A stretch of DNA of 64,000 bases from Enterococcus columbae DSM 7374 = ATCC 51263 (GTDB lineage: Bacteria; Bacillota; Bacilli; Lactobacillales; Enterococcaceae): the NCBI RefSeq assembly GCF_000406925.1, contig NZ_KE136347.1, positions 97,735 to 161,734 on the forward strand, in the 5' to 3' direction. The notes beneath the pieces were generated by a model. It was not told the DNA's origin and searched no databases. It saw only the letters and a list, made by a program, of their open reading frames with translations. A program made the translations under genes and the position numbers. This document shows positions 35,604-54,695 of this stretch, piece by piece (position 1 is the first letter of the stretch; each line of letters begins with the position of its first letter).

Positions 35604-36926
35604 ATGAAATTTGAACAACATGTTTCACAAAGCCAAAAACAAACGCAATCGCAAAAGCTTGTTTTGACCCAGCAATTACAGCAGTCTTTACAAGTTTTAC
35701 ATTTTTCTATAGAAGAACTCAATCAATTTATTCAAGCAAAATCAATGGAAAATCCCTTAATCGAATTAAAGGAAGCTAGTTATAGTACAGGCTATTCTAA
35801 ACCTAAAAACGCTAGTGGAAAAGAGCTAGATACATTGATTCAAGTGCCAGATCGCAAAGAATCCTTATTTGAACATCTATTACAACAGATTCATTTAAAT
35901 TATCGCGATACTTATCTACGCACGCTTGTATTGTTTTTGGTTGAATATATTGATTTAAATGGTTATTTAAAGATTTCTTTAGAGGAAGCACAACAAAAAA
36001 CCGGTGCTGAGTATATTCAATTATTAGATGCTTTAACCTTGATTCAACGTTTGGATCCTGCAGGTGTAGGAGCGAGAAATCTACAAGAATGTTTGATGCT
36101 ACAAACTGAGCGCGATCAGTTAGCACCAAATCTTGCTTACCTTGTTTTAGAAGAGTATTTCGAAGCTTTTGCTGAACGAAAATGGGAACAAATTGCTAAA
36201 GATATCGACTGTACGCTTGCAGAGATTCAGCAAATTTTTGATTATGTCCAAACCTTAACGCCTACACCTGGGGCTAGCTATGGTTCGACAGAGGGGTTAT
36301 ATATCATCCCGGATTTAACGGTCAGAATTGCTGATGACAAATTAATCGTGACAAATAATCGACAAGGCGTTCCTGAACTGAAATTTCATCAGCAATACTT
36401 CGATCGCCTAAAACAAAACAAAGATAGTGAAGTGGAGCATTATTTAAATCAAAAAATGCAAGAATTCGAGACACTGCAAAAAGCGCTTATCCAGCGTGGA
36501 GATACAGTCTTAGAGGTTGGAAAATATCTTATTGAGCATCAACAAGCCTTTTTCTTTGATGAAAAGAGACCTCTGCAGCCTCTGACGATGCGTGAAGTAG
36601 CTGATGCTTTACAAATTCATGAATCGACTGTCTCGCGCGCAGTGAATGGAAAGTATTTAGAGTGTGACTTTGGAATCTTTGAATTAAAGCAATTTTTTGT
36701 GCAGAAATTAGCGATGCAAAGTGGCGGTGAGATTGCCAATACTGCTATTAAAGAGCAATTAAGACAATTGATTAACGAAGAAGATAAGCGTAAACCATTA
36801 TCTGATCAAAAAATTGTCGATTTATTCCAAAAATCAGGAATTGAAATTTCGCGAAGAACGGTAGCTAAATATCGAGACGAGTTGCATATTCCTAGCTCAT
36901 CTAAGCGTAAGCGTTACGATGATTAA
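35604..36926 (+). CDS. rpoN: RNA polymerase sigma-54 factor
   Basis: The 440-residue protein has the Gln-rich region I (QQLQQSLQVLHFSIEELNQFI), the core-binding region (LDPAGVGARNLQECL), the HTH (MREVADALQIHESTVSRAVNGKYL) and the RpoN box RRTVAKYR near residue 418. In Lactobacillales it works with LevR-type activators on PTS operons. ATG 35604 is preceded by AAGAGGT; the open frame extends upstream through the tRNA gene on the opposite strand, so earlier starts are ruled out. Confidence 0.95.
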   Translation: MKFEQHVSQSQKQTQSQKLVLTQQLQQSLQVLHFSIEELNQFIQAKSMENPLIELKEASYSTGYSKPKNASGKELDTLIQVPDRKESLFEHLLQQIHLNYRDTYLRTLVLFLVEYIDLNGYLKISLEEAQQKTGAEYIQLLDALTLIQRLDPAGVGARNLQECLMLQTERDQLAPNLAYLVLEEYFEAFAERKWEQIAKDIDCTLAEIQQIFDYVQTLTPTPGASYGSTEGLYIIPDLTVRIADDKLIVTNNRQGVPELKFHQQYFDRLKQNKDSEVEHYLNQKMQEFETLQKALIQRGDTVLEVGKYLIEHQQAFFFDEKRPLQPLTMREVADALQIHESTVSRAVNGKYLECDFGIFELKQFFVQKLAMQSGGEIANTAIKEQLRQLINEEDKRKPLSDQKIVDLFQKSGIEISRRTVAKYRDELHIPSSSKRKRYDD

Positions 36927-36950
36927 GGCGATGAAGTCGTAGCTATGAAA

Positions 36951-36990
36951 GAAGATATAGGGACTTTTTTTGTCCCAATATCTTCTTTTT
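36951..36990 (+). terminator. terminator after rpoN
   Basis: GAAGATATAGGGAC pairs with GTCCCAATATCTTC, loop of T, then a T-run. Confidence 0.85.
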
Positions 36991-37046
36991 GTGTTAACTA
37001 GGCAATAGGTAGCTAAATATTTTTGAAAATAAAAAAGAATATTGTA

Positions 37047-37075
37047 TTGATTATTTTCTGAAAAGATGATATGAT
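37047..37075 (+). promoter_or_regulatory. promoter of the cggR-glycolytic operon
   Basis: TTGATT, 17 bases, TATGAT; start point near 37082, about 45 bases before the CggR operator. Confidence 0.65.
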
Positions 37076-37127
37076 TATATCTGTGATGAGGAAGTAATCC
37101 AAAAAGCACAAATTTTTTTATCCGACA

Positions 37128-37163
37128 TGGGTCAATATTTGTCTCGATAGGACGATAATTGTC
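37128..37163 (+). promoter_or_regulatory. CggR operator, two direct repeats
   Basis: GGTC-AATATT-TGTC (37130-37143) and GGAC-GATAAT-TGTC (37150-37163) are spaced exactly 20 bases apart. This matches the Bacillus CggR operator layout CGGGAC-N6-TGTC-N4-CGGGAC-N6-TGTC, also placed between promoter and cggR, where bound repressor blocks elongating polymerase. Confidence 0.8.
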
Positions 37164-37180
37164 CAACGGAGGAAAAAGCA

Positions 37181-38218
37181 ATGTTAAATGATTTGAAATT
37201 GATTGGTTCAGTTGTTCCTGAAGTCATTCCGATGCTTCAACAGCGTTATCGAATTTTGCAGGCGATATACTGGATGCAACCAATTGGCCGCAGGGCTTTA
37301 GCAGAACATCTTTCGTTAACTGAAAGGACTTTGCGTTCAGAAACTGATTTTTTGCGCAAGATAGAGTTTATTTCAACTTCGAAAAGTGGGATGCGTTTGA
37401 CTGCAGTTGGTGAAGATATTTATAATCAATTGGGTAGCTTGATGGATCAAGTCCTAGGTATGCAGCAGATTGAATTACGCTTGGCTGAATATTTGGGCAT
37501 TGCTCGTTGTGTGATTGCAACTGGGGATAGTGATAAACAGAATCAAGTGATTAGCCGATTAGGAAAATTATTGTACCAATTGTTAGCCGATCAATTGCCT
37601 GATGGTGAAAATATTATTGCAGTAATGGGTGGGACAACCATGGCCCAGGCTGCTGAACAATTTGAAAATTTAGAAACAGCGAAGCGACATAATTTATTTG
37701 TTCCTGCTAGAGGCGGTATCGGTGAGCTGATGAATGTACAGGCGAATACAGTAAGTGCTGTAATGGCGATGCGTACAAATGGTGCTTATCGAGCAATTTA
37801 TGTACCAGAGCAGTTGAGTTTAAATACTTACGAGAGTCTGCTACAAGAGCCGGCCATTGCTGAGGTGCTAGCGCTAATGCAAGGAGCCAACTGTGTAATT
37901 CACAGTATTGGTCGGGCATTACCGATGGCGGCACGACGAAAAATGAGCGAGACAGATATTTTATTGTTGAAACGTAAAGGTGCTGTTGCTGAATCTTTTG
38001 GTTATTTTTTCAATGAAAAGGGACAAATTGTTTACAAATCACCTAGAATCGGGTTAAAATTAAGTCAATTGCAGGATGTACCTTATGTCTATGCAATTGC
38101 AGGTGGAAGAAGTAAGGCAAAGGCGATTGCCGCGTATATGAAAAATGCGCCAAAGCAAACGTGTTTGATTACTGATGAAGCCGTTGCAAGTGAGATTTTA
38201 AAAGGGGCAACCCTTTAA
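37181..38218 (+). CDS. cggR: central glycolytic genes regulator CggR
   Basis: CggR represses the triose part of glycolysis and is released by fructose-1,6-bisphosphate. The 345-residue protein has an N-terminal winged helix (GRRALAEHLSLTERTLRSETDFL) and a SorC-type sugar-phosphate-binding domain (VMGGTTMAQAAEQF, VPARGGIGE). GGAGGA precedes the ATG. A matching operator lies in its leader and gap follows after 40 bases. Confidence 0.96.
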   Translation: MLNDLKLIGSVVPEVIPMLQQRYRILQAIYWMQPIGRRALAEHLSLTERTLRSETDFLRKIEFISTSKSGMRLTAVGEDIYNQLGSLMDQVLGMQQIELRLAEYLGIARCVIATGDSDKQNQVISRLGKLLYQLLADQLPDGENIIAVMGGTTMAQAAEQFENLETAKRHNLFVPARGGIGELMNVQANTVSAVMAMRTNGAYRAIYVPEQLSLNTYESLLQEPAIAEVLALMQGANCVIHSIGRALPMAARRKMSETDILLLKRKGAVAESFGYFFNEKGQIVYKSPRIGLKLSQLQDVPYVYAIAGGRSKAKAIAAYMKNAPKQTCLITDEAVASEILKGATL

Positions 38219-38258
38219 AATAAAAATTTTTTTGATTTTCATAAGGAGGAAATCTTAA

Positions 38259-39260
<1,002 letters not shown>

Positions 39261-39293
39261 GATTCACACTAATCTGAATCATATATGCAGTAC

Positions 39294-39329
39294 AAAAGCG
39301 GGGAAGCGACGCGCTTCTTCGCTTTTTTT
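39294..39329 (+). terminator. internal terminator or attenuator between gap and pgk
   Basis: AAAAGCGGGGAAGCG pairs with CGCTTCTTCGCTTTT, two wobble pairs, followed by a T-run. It lies inside the operon, so read-through must be partial. Confidence 0.75.
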
Positions 39330-39355
39330 AGTAAGAAATATTAGGAGGCTAAATC

Positions 39356-41367
<2,012 letters not shown>

Positions 41368-41382
41368 TTACGCTTTCATTGA

Positions 41383-42780
<1,398 letters not shown>

Positions 42781-42845
42781 TCTAGTCAAAAAATACTGAT
42801 ATTTCAATAATATCCAGGGTTTTATAGATTAAAGTGTATCTTTAA

Positions 42846-42907
42846 GGGGCGATATGGAGCAAACTCTTACAATTTTTGGAGTTTGCTAACCATATCGTCC
42901 TTTTTTT
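42846..42907 (+). terminator. terminator of the glycolytic operon
   Basis: A long two-part stem (GGGCGATATGG with CCATATCGTCC, and AGCAAACTC with GAGTTTGCT) is followed by seven T. Confidence 0.92.
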
Positions 42908-43178
42908 GGCTATTTAACTTGAGTATACGGATCTTTTTGGATGGACTGAGACTACTCAATTGCATCCTGAATACATTGTTTGATGATAATCATTATGAGC
43001 CAATTATAAATTATTCGACGACAGTAAAATCTAATCTGAATAATAAAAAATCTTGGACTAAGCAAAAAAGAAAAACTGTTAGGAATAGTGAACAAAGAGA
43101 AAAGTAACTACAAATATTATTTATAAGTAAGGAAAAAGTAACGCGTGTTGTTCCAATATATGATTATGGAGGATAATC
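42908..43178. other. gene-free stretch after eno
   Basis: The sequence is AT-rich. An open frame of 74 codons (42883-43107) overlaps the terminator and has no ribosome site, so I do not call it. No RNA gene is seen. It is the left part of a decayed patch. Confidence 0.4.
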
Positions 43179-43379
43179 ATGAATCTGAAAGAGTACGTTA
43201 ATAAAAAGGTTAGAATAATCGATATTGATGATAAGGAGTGGAAGGGCAAGGTAACGTCTGTTGATTTAGCTATTAATTACGATGATATCGATTATGATGA
43301 ATTAGATTTAAAAATAGATGGGCGAGATGGTGTAGTTGCTTTTCCGGAAAATGAAATCAAATCAATAGAAATCATATAG
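43179..43379 (+). CDS. small acidic protein, possibly Sm-like
   Basis: The 66-residue protein has a strong ribosome site (GGAGG, 8 bases before the ATG). Its pattern of short strands, KKVRIIDIDDKEWKGKVTSVD and ELDLKIDGRDGVVAFPENEIKSIEII, resembles small Sm/LSM-like beta-barrel proteins found near variable loci in lactic acid bacteria. Family assignment is a guess. Confidence 0.6.
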   Translation: MNLKEYVNKKVRIIDIDDKEWKGKVTSVDLAINYDDIDYDELDLKIDGRDGVVAFPENEIKSIEII

Positions 43380-43850
43380 CATTTAATCAAAGTTAAGTTG
43401 ATTGAGTGCTAATTTTATGTTATTAGTTACAGTATTTGTCATAGAGGTATCAATTATTATTGATTTTGTAGTGTATTAATACAGGCTAATGAAAAGTGAT
43501 AGTAGTAAATGAAGTTGAATGGTAAAGGCTAACAATAAATACGGCAAATATTCGGTCAGATTAAGTTTATTTCATTTACAACGTGATATAATTTTTATAG
43601 AAAAAATGAATAGACAGATAACTTAGTCGTTGGAGTGAATAAATTTCTTAGTGCTTCAGTTTCTTCAAATGGTGTTTTATGAGGTAAGCCAAATGTAGTT
43701 ATTCTAGTACCTAGTGGAACTTGTGTATTTAAGGATTTTAGCAAATGAGAGATATAAAAAATAGCGAGAATTTCTAATCAATCGTAAATCAGAATACAAA
43801 TTGCTGTTGAAACACGGAGATTTATACGTATTTGAATTGAGGTGAATAAA
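43380..43850 (+). pseudogene. decayed coding remnants
   Basis: Bases 43427-43498 align without gaps to 44069-44140 inside the small membrane gene downstream but carry stops, giving MLLVTVFVIEVSIII followed by an early stop. Bases 43623-43745 contain a frame reading LVVGVNKFLSASVSSNGVL, a stop, then GKPNVVILVPSGTCVFKDF, as if a longer gene had decayed. No intact gene is seen. Confidence 0.5.
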
Positions 43851-44012
43851 TTGGATGAAGAATTGGAAAAAAACTATCGAGAAAGAATAGATTCAGAGTC
43901 TTATAGAGGACCGTATACAGAAGAGGAAAAAAAACTTCAAAATGAAAGAGAAAAAATTTACCAAGAGTACAAAATGAAACGGCAAGCAGAGCGCGTAAAA
44001 AAAACAAAATAA
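43851..44012 (+). CDS. small charged protein of 53 residues
   Basis: It starts with TTG at 43851 preceded by GAGGTGA with good spacing. The product is highly charged and helical (MDEELEKNYRERID...EEEKKLQNEREKIYQEYK), ending in a basic tail. Its stop is 13 bases before the next small gene, so the two may be co-translated. Family unknown. Confidence 0.5.
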   Translation: MDEELEKNYRERIDSESYRGPYTEEEKKLQNEREKIYQEYKMKRQAERVKKTK

Positions 44013-44025
44013 GGAGCCGAAGAAT

Positions 44026-44157
44026 ATGTGGTTAGGGATATTTTTGTTTGTTTTACTTATGATGCCAATTACAGTATTTGTAATAGGAATATCCATCATT
44101 ATCCTCTTGCAATGCGCTAAATATAGGCTAAATAAAGGTGGGGATCAAGATGGATGA
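44026..44157 (+). CDS. small single-helix membrane protein of 43 residues
   Basis: AAGGAG lies 9 bases before ATG 44026. The product is one hydrophobic helix (WLGIFLFVLLMMPITVFVIG and on) with a short polar tail. A degenerate copy of 72 bases of this gene lies 642 bases upstream. A very short acidic frame (44150-44206, 18 codons) overlaps its end with GGTGGGG upstream. Function unknown. Confidence 0.5.
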   Translation: MWLGIFLFVLLMMPITVFVIGISIIILLQCAKYRLNKGGDQDG

Positions 44158-44376
44158 GGATGAATTAGATGAATTAGAAGAGTTGGAAGATACAGGATTT
44201 ATCTAAAAGCTTGCAAAAGGCGATGAAAGCACCATAAATAAACATGATTATTGTCCCAAGCGTTTCATTGTCCAATAATAGAAGACATTCAATAAATTTA
44301 GTAGTATGACTAGTATTTCTTGTTTATCTATGGTAAAGTAAAGTAGTCTAGTTACGTGAATAAAGGAGGTTGGATG

Positions 44377-44613
44377 ATGTATAATATTATTCTTGGCATC
44401 GTCATTGTTATATCAGTCATTTTAATTTTTACGATTATGATGCAACCAAGTAAACAAAATAGTGCAGCAAGTGCTTTTTCTGGGGGCGCTGATCAATTAT
44501 TTGGTAAGCAGAAGGCTCGTGGTTTTGAAGCGGTTATGCAGCGTACAACAGCTATTTTAGGTGCTGTATGGATTATTTTGTTGTTCGTATTATCTTATCT
44601 TTCATCAAAATAA
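44377..44613 (+). CDS. secG: preprotein translocase subunit SecG
   Basis: The 78-residue protein has two membrane helices (IILGIVIVISVILIFTIMMQ and TTAILGAVWIILLFVLSYL) joined by the SecG loop SAASAFSGGADQLFGKQKARG. ATG 44377 lies 7 bases after AAAGGAGG; ATG 44374 is too close to it. SecG assists SecYE in export. The order secG-est-rnr-smpB is conserved in Firmicutes. Confidence 0.95.
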   Translation: MYNIILGIVIVISVILIFTIMMQPSKQNSAASAFSGGADQLFGKQKARGFEAVMQRTTAILGAVWIILLFVLSYLSSK

Positions 44614-44754
44614 GATTTAACAGTAAGGTGACAATCACTTTACTGTTTTTTTGTCTCATTTTGGCGTATAACTGACATTTGTTTGCGTAAATTAAGTGAT
44701 GGAAAGGTAAATTTATGGATAAAATATGATAGAATGGACTTTGAGGTGATTGCT

Positions 44755-45516
44755 ATGGTAAAAAAAATAACCTTACCTGAACCGCTTTTTGAATATCATG
44801 GAAAAAAAGGGGTCATTTTATTACATGCGTATACTGGTAGTTCAGCAGATGTTCGTCTAGTGGGACGAGCAATTGAGCAAGCAGGCTATTCGATATATTT
44901 ACCAATGTTTTCTGGTCATGGAACGTTAAATCCTTGTGATATTTTACAACAGACACCTAATCAATGGCAAACAGATGTGTTACAAGCGATGCAATATGCT
45001 AAAAGTCAAGGTGTGACACAACTTGCTATATTCGGCTTATCCTTAGGGGGTATTTACGCACTAGATGCACTTACGCTCAACGAACCGGCTATTGTTGGTG
45101 GGGGCGCCTTTTGTTCACCAGTTTTTTTAAATGAAAGTCAAATCGTGCCTAATTTTAAACTTTATACAGAAAAAGTTTTGACTTATTTAACGGAAAGTGA
45201 TGAAAAGAAGGCACAAATAATTGAGACAGTGGATCAATTGTTACCAGAACAGCTTCAAGCGATTCAACGTTTCGGTAGAGAAGTTGGCACAAAATTAACT
45301 GATGTAAAGGTGCCAGTCTTTTTAGCGCAAGGGGCCAAGGATGAGATGATCCCTGCTAAGAGTGTTTATGAAACAGCTAAGTGTATAACCAATGCGACGC
45401 TTACTTTGCGTTGGTATGAACAAAGCGGGCATGTCATTACGATAGATAAACAAAGAAAAGAATTAATCAATGATCTTTTGTATTTTTTAGACAAATTATC
45501 ATGGAATGAGGACTAA
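44755..45516 (+). CDS. est: carboxylesterase of the Est30 type
   Basis: The 253-residue alpha/beta hydrolase has VILLHAYTGSSADVRLV, the nucleophile elbow FGLSLGG, the acid in AQGAKDEMIP and the His in EQSGHVIT, matching the Geobacillus Est30 family. ATG 44755 follows GAGGTGA by 6 bases; the upstream in-frame start at 44683 lacks a ribosome site. Its stop abuts the rnr start. Confidence 0.92.
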   Translation: MVKKITLPEPLFEYHGKKGVILLHAYTGSSADVRLVGRAIEQAGYSIYLPMFSGHGTLNPCDILQQTPNQWQTDVLQAMQYAKSQGVTQLAIFGLSLGGIYALDALTLNEPAIVGGGAFCSPVFLNESQIVPNFKLYTEKVLTYLTESDEKKAQIIETVDQLLPEQLQAIQRFGREVGTKLTDVKVPVFLAQGAKDEMIPAKSVYETAKCITNATLTLRWYEQSGHVITIDKQRKELINDLLYFLDKLSWNED

Positions 45517-47877
45517 ATGAGAGAAACAATCCAAACAAAAATATTAGATGAATTAACGGCTAGTAAGAAGCAGAGTTTTTCAGTGGATGAATTAGCGCAA
45601 CGGCTTTCACTAGCAAAAAGTCAAGATTTTAAATTGTTAGTTCAGGCGCTGGCCCAATTAGAGCGAGATAAAAAAATCAGTTTTAATCGTAAAGGGAAAA
45701 TTCGCTTGGCTAATCAACCAGTATTAATAGAAGGCGTTTTTCGAGCCAATGATCGTGGTTTTGGTTTTGTCACAATTGATGCGCAAGAAGAGGATATTTA
45801 TATTGCCAAGGAAGACACCAATTATGCAATGGATGGCGATACTGTTTTAATTGATATCTTACGTCCAGCTGATTATTTTTTAGAAAAAACAGCTGAAGGT
45901 AGAGTCGTTGAAATTAAAAAACGTGCGATTAAGCAGGTGGTCGGCGAGTTTATCGCTTTTAGTGATGAAGAAGTTGCCGCCAGTGATTTATATGGGAAGG
46001 TAGTCGTAAAAGATAAAAAATTATCTCAATATACTGTATTGATTGCCTCTCAAGGAATTCAACCTGTAGATGGACAAATTGTTTTAGTGGAATTAACGCA
46101 TTATCCTGAGAAAGGTTACGCTTATAGTTTAGAAGGGCTGGTTGTCAAAACCTTAGGACACAAAAATGATCCAGGTGTGGATATTTTATCGATAGTGATT
46201 GCCAATGGGATTCCAACTGCTTTTCCTGATGAGGTATTGCAACAAGCTGAAAAGGTACCAAGTGAAATTAATCCAGCTGATTTTCCTAATCGTCGTGATT
46301 TAAGAAATGAATTAATTGTTACAATCGATGGTGAAGATGCAAAGGATTTGGATGATGCTGTTATGGTAAAGCGCCTAGCTAATGGAAATTTTAAGCTAGG
46401 TGTACACATTGCTGATGTTTCCTATTATGTGACAGAGGACAGTTTTCTTGATCAAGAGGCTTTTGAACGGGGAACGAGTGTTTATTTAACCGATCGAGTG
46501 ATTCCTATGTTACCGCATCGACTATCAAACGGGATTTGTTCTTTAAATCCAAAGGTGCCTCGGCTTACAATGAGTTGTGAAATGGAAATTGATCGTCAAG
46601 GTCAGGTAGTTGATTACGAAATTTTTGAAGGCATTATTCAAACGACCGAACGAATGACTTATACTGCGGTCAATCAGATTTTAATGGAAAATGATGCGCA
46701 GACTAAACAGCGGTATGCCGCATTAGTGCCAATGTTTGAAGATATGGCTGAGCTTCATGAAATTTTAGAACGCATGCGAATAAAACGTGGGGCAGTCAGT
46801 TTTGAAGACCATGAGGCACGAGTGATTGTTGATGAAAAAGGTCATCCGGTTGACGTTATTTTAAGAACGAGAGGAATCGGTGAACGCTTAATTGAATCAT
46901 TTATGTTAGCGGCAAATGAAACGGTAGCTACCCATTTTAGTCGATTGCAGCTACCATTTATTTATCGAATTCATGAAGATCCAAAAGAAGAAAAGCTAGA
47001 TCGATTTTATGACTTTGTTGCAGCGTTAGGGATTTTACCTAAAGTGACAAATGGTTCAATGTTACCAAAAGATTTACAACAGTTAATGGATGAAGTCGCT
47101 GATTTACCAGAGGCATTAGTTATCAATATGATGCTTTTAAGAAGTATGCAGCAAGCGAAATATTCACCAGAAAACACGGGACATTATGGCTTAGCAGCCC
47201 CTTTTTATACCCACTTTACTTCACCGATTAGACGTTATCCTGACTTGATTGTTCATCGCTTGATTCGGAGTTATTTAAAAGATGCTTCAACAAGTAATCA
47301 AGAACAGTGGGCTGAAAAATTACCTGAAATTGCTCAGCATAGTTCACAAATGGAACGTAGAGCCGTAGAGGCAGAACGACAAGTAGATGCTATGAAAAAA
47401 GCCGAATATATGCAGCAGCATCTAGAAGAAGAGTTTGAAGGGGTAATCAGCTCGGTCGTGAAGTTTGGTTTCTTTGTAGAATTACCGAATACGGTTGAAG
47501 GATTAATCCATATCCAAGCTTTAGAAGATGACTATTATCATTTTATCGAATCACATTTAGCTTTGGTCGGAGAATGGACGGGTCGTGTCTTAAAAATCGG
47601 TCAAAGAGTACGTGTGCGAGTGGTGCAGGCCAATCCAGAGACTAGAGAGATTGATTTTGCTTTGGTATCAGCTGAAGAGGTAGAAGGCTTGACAAATGTT
47701 AAGGTGAAGAAACCGTCAAAAAATCGGCAGCCAAAACGTAATGCTAAGCCAGAAAAAAAGGCTGAAAGTAAAAAACAATCAAAAGGTAAGTCAGATAAAA
47801 AATCAACGAAGAAAAAAGGTCGGAAGCAGCCTTTTTATCGAGAAGTAGTTAAGAAAAAGAAGAAAAAGAAGAAATAG
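45517..47877 (+). CDS. rnr: ribonuclease R
   Basis: The 786-residue 3'-5' exoribonuclease has an N-terminal winged helix, cold-shock domains (GVFRANDRGFGFVTID), the RNB catalytic domain (TIDGEDAKDLDDAVMV with the metal-binding Asp cluster, YAAPFYTHFTSPIRRYPDL), an S1 domain (EFEGVISSVVKFGFFVELPNTVEGLIH) and a Lys-rich tail. RNase R works with tmRNA and SmpB, whose gene follows after 12 bases. Confidence 0.97.
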   Translation: MRETIQTKILDELTASKKQSFSVDELAQRLSLAKSQDFKLLVQALAQLERDKKISFNRKGKIRLANQPVLIEGVFRANDRGFGFVTIDAQEEDIYIAKEDTNYAMDGDTVLIDILRPADYFLEKTAEGRVVEIKKRAIKQVVGEFIAFSDEEVAASDLYGKVVVKDKKLSQYTVLIASQGIQPVDGQIVLVELTHYPEKGYAYSLEGLVVKTLGHKNDPGVDILSIVIANGIPTAFPDEVLQQAEKVPSEINPADFPNRRDLRNELIVTIDGEDAKDLDDAVMVKRLANGNFKLGVHIADVSYYVTEDSFLDQEAFERGTSVYLTDRVIPMLPHRLSNGICSLNPKVPRLTMSCEMEIDRQGQVVDYEIFEGIIQTTERMTYTAVNQILMENDAQTKQRYAALVPMFEDMAELHEILERMRIKRGAVSFEDHEARVIVDEKGHPVDVILRTRGIGERLIESFMLAANETVATHFSRLQLPFIYRIHEDPKEEKLDRFYDFVAALGILPKVTNGSMLPKDLQQLMDEVADLPEALVINMMLLRSMQQAKYSPENTGHYGLAAPFYTHFTSPIRRYPDLIVHRLIRSYLKDASTSNQEQWAEKLPEIAQHSSQMERRAVEAERQVDAMKKAEYMQQHLEEEFEGVISSVVKFGFFVELPNTVEGLIHIQALEDDYYHFIESHLALVGEWTGRVLKIGQRVRVRVVQANPETREIDFALVSAEEVEGLTNVKVKKPSKNRQPKRNAKPEKKAESKKQSKGKSDKKSTKKKGRKQPFYREVVKKKKKKKK

Positions 47878-47889
47878 AGGTGAAGGAAT

Positions 47890-48351
47890 ATGCCAAAAGG
47901 TGAGGGAAAATTAATTGCCCAAAATAAAAAGGCTCGGCATGATTATCATATTTTAGATACTTTTGAAGCAGGCATTGTTTTGCAAGGGACAGAGATTAAG
48001 TCCATTCGCAATAGTCGGATTAATCTAAAGGATGGCTTTGTACGGGTAAGAAAAGGAGAAGCCTATCTGCATAATGTACACATTAGCCCGTACGAACAAG
48101 GCAATATTTTTAACCATGATCCATTAAGAACAAGGAAATTGTTATTGCACAAACGACAAATCCTACAATTGGATCAAGAAAGCAAAAATCCAGGAATTAC
48201 GATTGTGCCTTTGAAAGTTTATATTAAAGATGGCTATGCCAAGGTTTTAATCGGTCTGGCTAAAGGTAAAAAAGACTATGATAAACGGGAGACTTTGAAA
48301 CAAAAAGATCAAGAACGACAAATTCGCCGAATTGTCAAAAACATAAGATAA
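47890..48351 (+). CDS. smpB: SsrA-binding protein SmpB
   Basis: The 153-residue protein has the SmpB core ([50 protein letters not shown]) and the basic C-terminal tail [21 protein letters not shown] that enters the ribosomal decoding path. It delivers tmRNA to stalled ribosomes. AGAGGTGAAGG precedes the ATG. Confidence 0.97.
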   Translation: MPKGEGKLIAQNKKARHDYHILDTFEAGIVLQGTEIKSIRNSRINLKDGFVRVRKGEAYLHNVHISPYEQGNIFNHDPLRTRKLLLHKRQILQLDQESKNPGITIVPLKVYIKDGYAKVLIGLAKGKKDYDKRETLKQKDQERQIRRIVKNIR

Positions 48352-48529
48352 TAAAAAATGCTTCATTCTTATAATTAAACGAAAAAGGTTCCGCTTCCAT
48401 TGTTGCTATAAAGCTATTTACTAATTTCCATTATTTTTGTAAGATAGTAATTGATAGAAAAAAATTATGGAAAGAGTATTTTCAATTTAAATATTCAATG
48501 AATAAACCGATATTTTTTATGAAAATACT

Positions 48530-48558
48530 TTGAAATTTCTTTTTGGTGGTGGTACGAT
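48530..48558 (+). promoter_or_regulatory. promoter of the ATP synthase operon
   Basis: TTGAAA, 17 bases, TACGAT, about 70 bases before atpB. The 275-base gap between smpB and atpB otherwise holds nothing I can name. Confidence 0.6.
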
Positions 48559-48626
48559 ACAAATTGTCATTACTATTACTTTTGTAAGCAAACATGACAT
48601 CTTTTATTAAGAAGTGAGGTGAGCAC

Positions 48627-49588
<962 letters not shown>

Positions 49589-49694
49589 GCTTTTCTCGTA
49601 AATCCACTTCAATGGAAGCAGATGATACCGTCTGCTTTTCTATTTGAACGAATGATTTAGATGGCAAAAACGAGAGCAAAGGAGATTGAAGAAT

Positions 49695-50208
49695 ATGCCA
49701 GGAATTATACTTTTAGCTGCTGAACAACATAATAGTACATTAGGAGACTTAATTGTTGTTACGCTATCTTTCTTAATTTTGCTATTCTTATTGAAAAAAT
49801 TTGCTTGGTCATCAGTTGCTGATATCATGAATAAACGGGCAAGTAAGATTGCTAATGATTTAGACAGTGCTGAACAATCACGCGTAAAAGCTGCAGCCCT
49901 TGAGAAAGAACGTCAAGAAAAATTGATGAATTCTCGTGCGGAAGCAGCAGATATTATCAAGAATGCAAAAGACAGTGGAGAACAAAGCCGTCAAAATATT
50001 TTACGCGAAACACAAGCAGAGGTTTCTCGTTTGAAAGAAAAAGCGCAAGCAGATATTTCTCTAGAACGTGAAAATACGATGAATGCCATCAAAGATGAAG
50101 TTGCTTTGTTGTCAGTTCAAATCGCGGAAAAAATTCTTTCGAAAGAAGTTTCTCCAGAAGTTCATGAAGCGTTAATCAATCAATATATTGAAGGTTTGAG
50201 CGCAAATC

Positions 50209-50222
<14 letters not shown>
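49695..50222 (+). CDS. atpF: F0F1 ATP synthase subunit b
   Basis: The 175-residue stator subunit has one N-terminal membrane helix (LGDLIVVTLSFLILLFLLKK) and a long charged coiled coil reaching to the delta subunit. ATG 49695 is 9 bases after AAAGGAG; an in-frame TTG at 49686 is too close to the ribosome site. Its end overlaps atpH by 14 bases. Confidence 0.95.
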
Positions 50223-52330
<2,108 letters not shown>

Positions 52331-52346
52331 TAAAGAGGTGAAGTAG

Positions 52347-53249
<903 letters not shown>

Positions 53250-53275
53250 TTTCGTGAATGAGTGGAGGAAAATAA

Positions 53276-54682
<1,407 letters not shown>

Positions 54683-54695
54683 AAAGAGGTGTCCT

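Noticed and set aside
42883..43107. Plus-strand frame of 74 codons after eno
   Set aside because: It begins inside the operon terminator, has no ribosome site and no family features.
47700..47874. A-rich 3' end of rnr as a frameshift or low-complexity artefact
   Set aside because: It encodes the Lys-rich C-terminal tail normal for RNase R and stays in frame.
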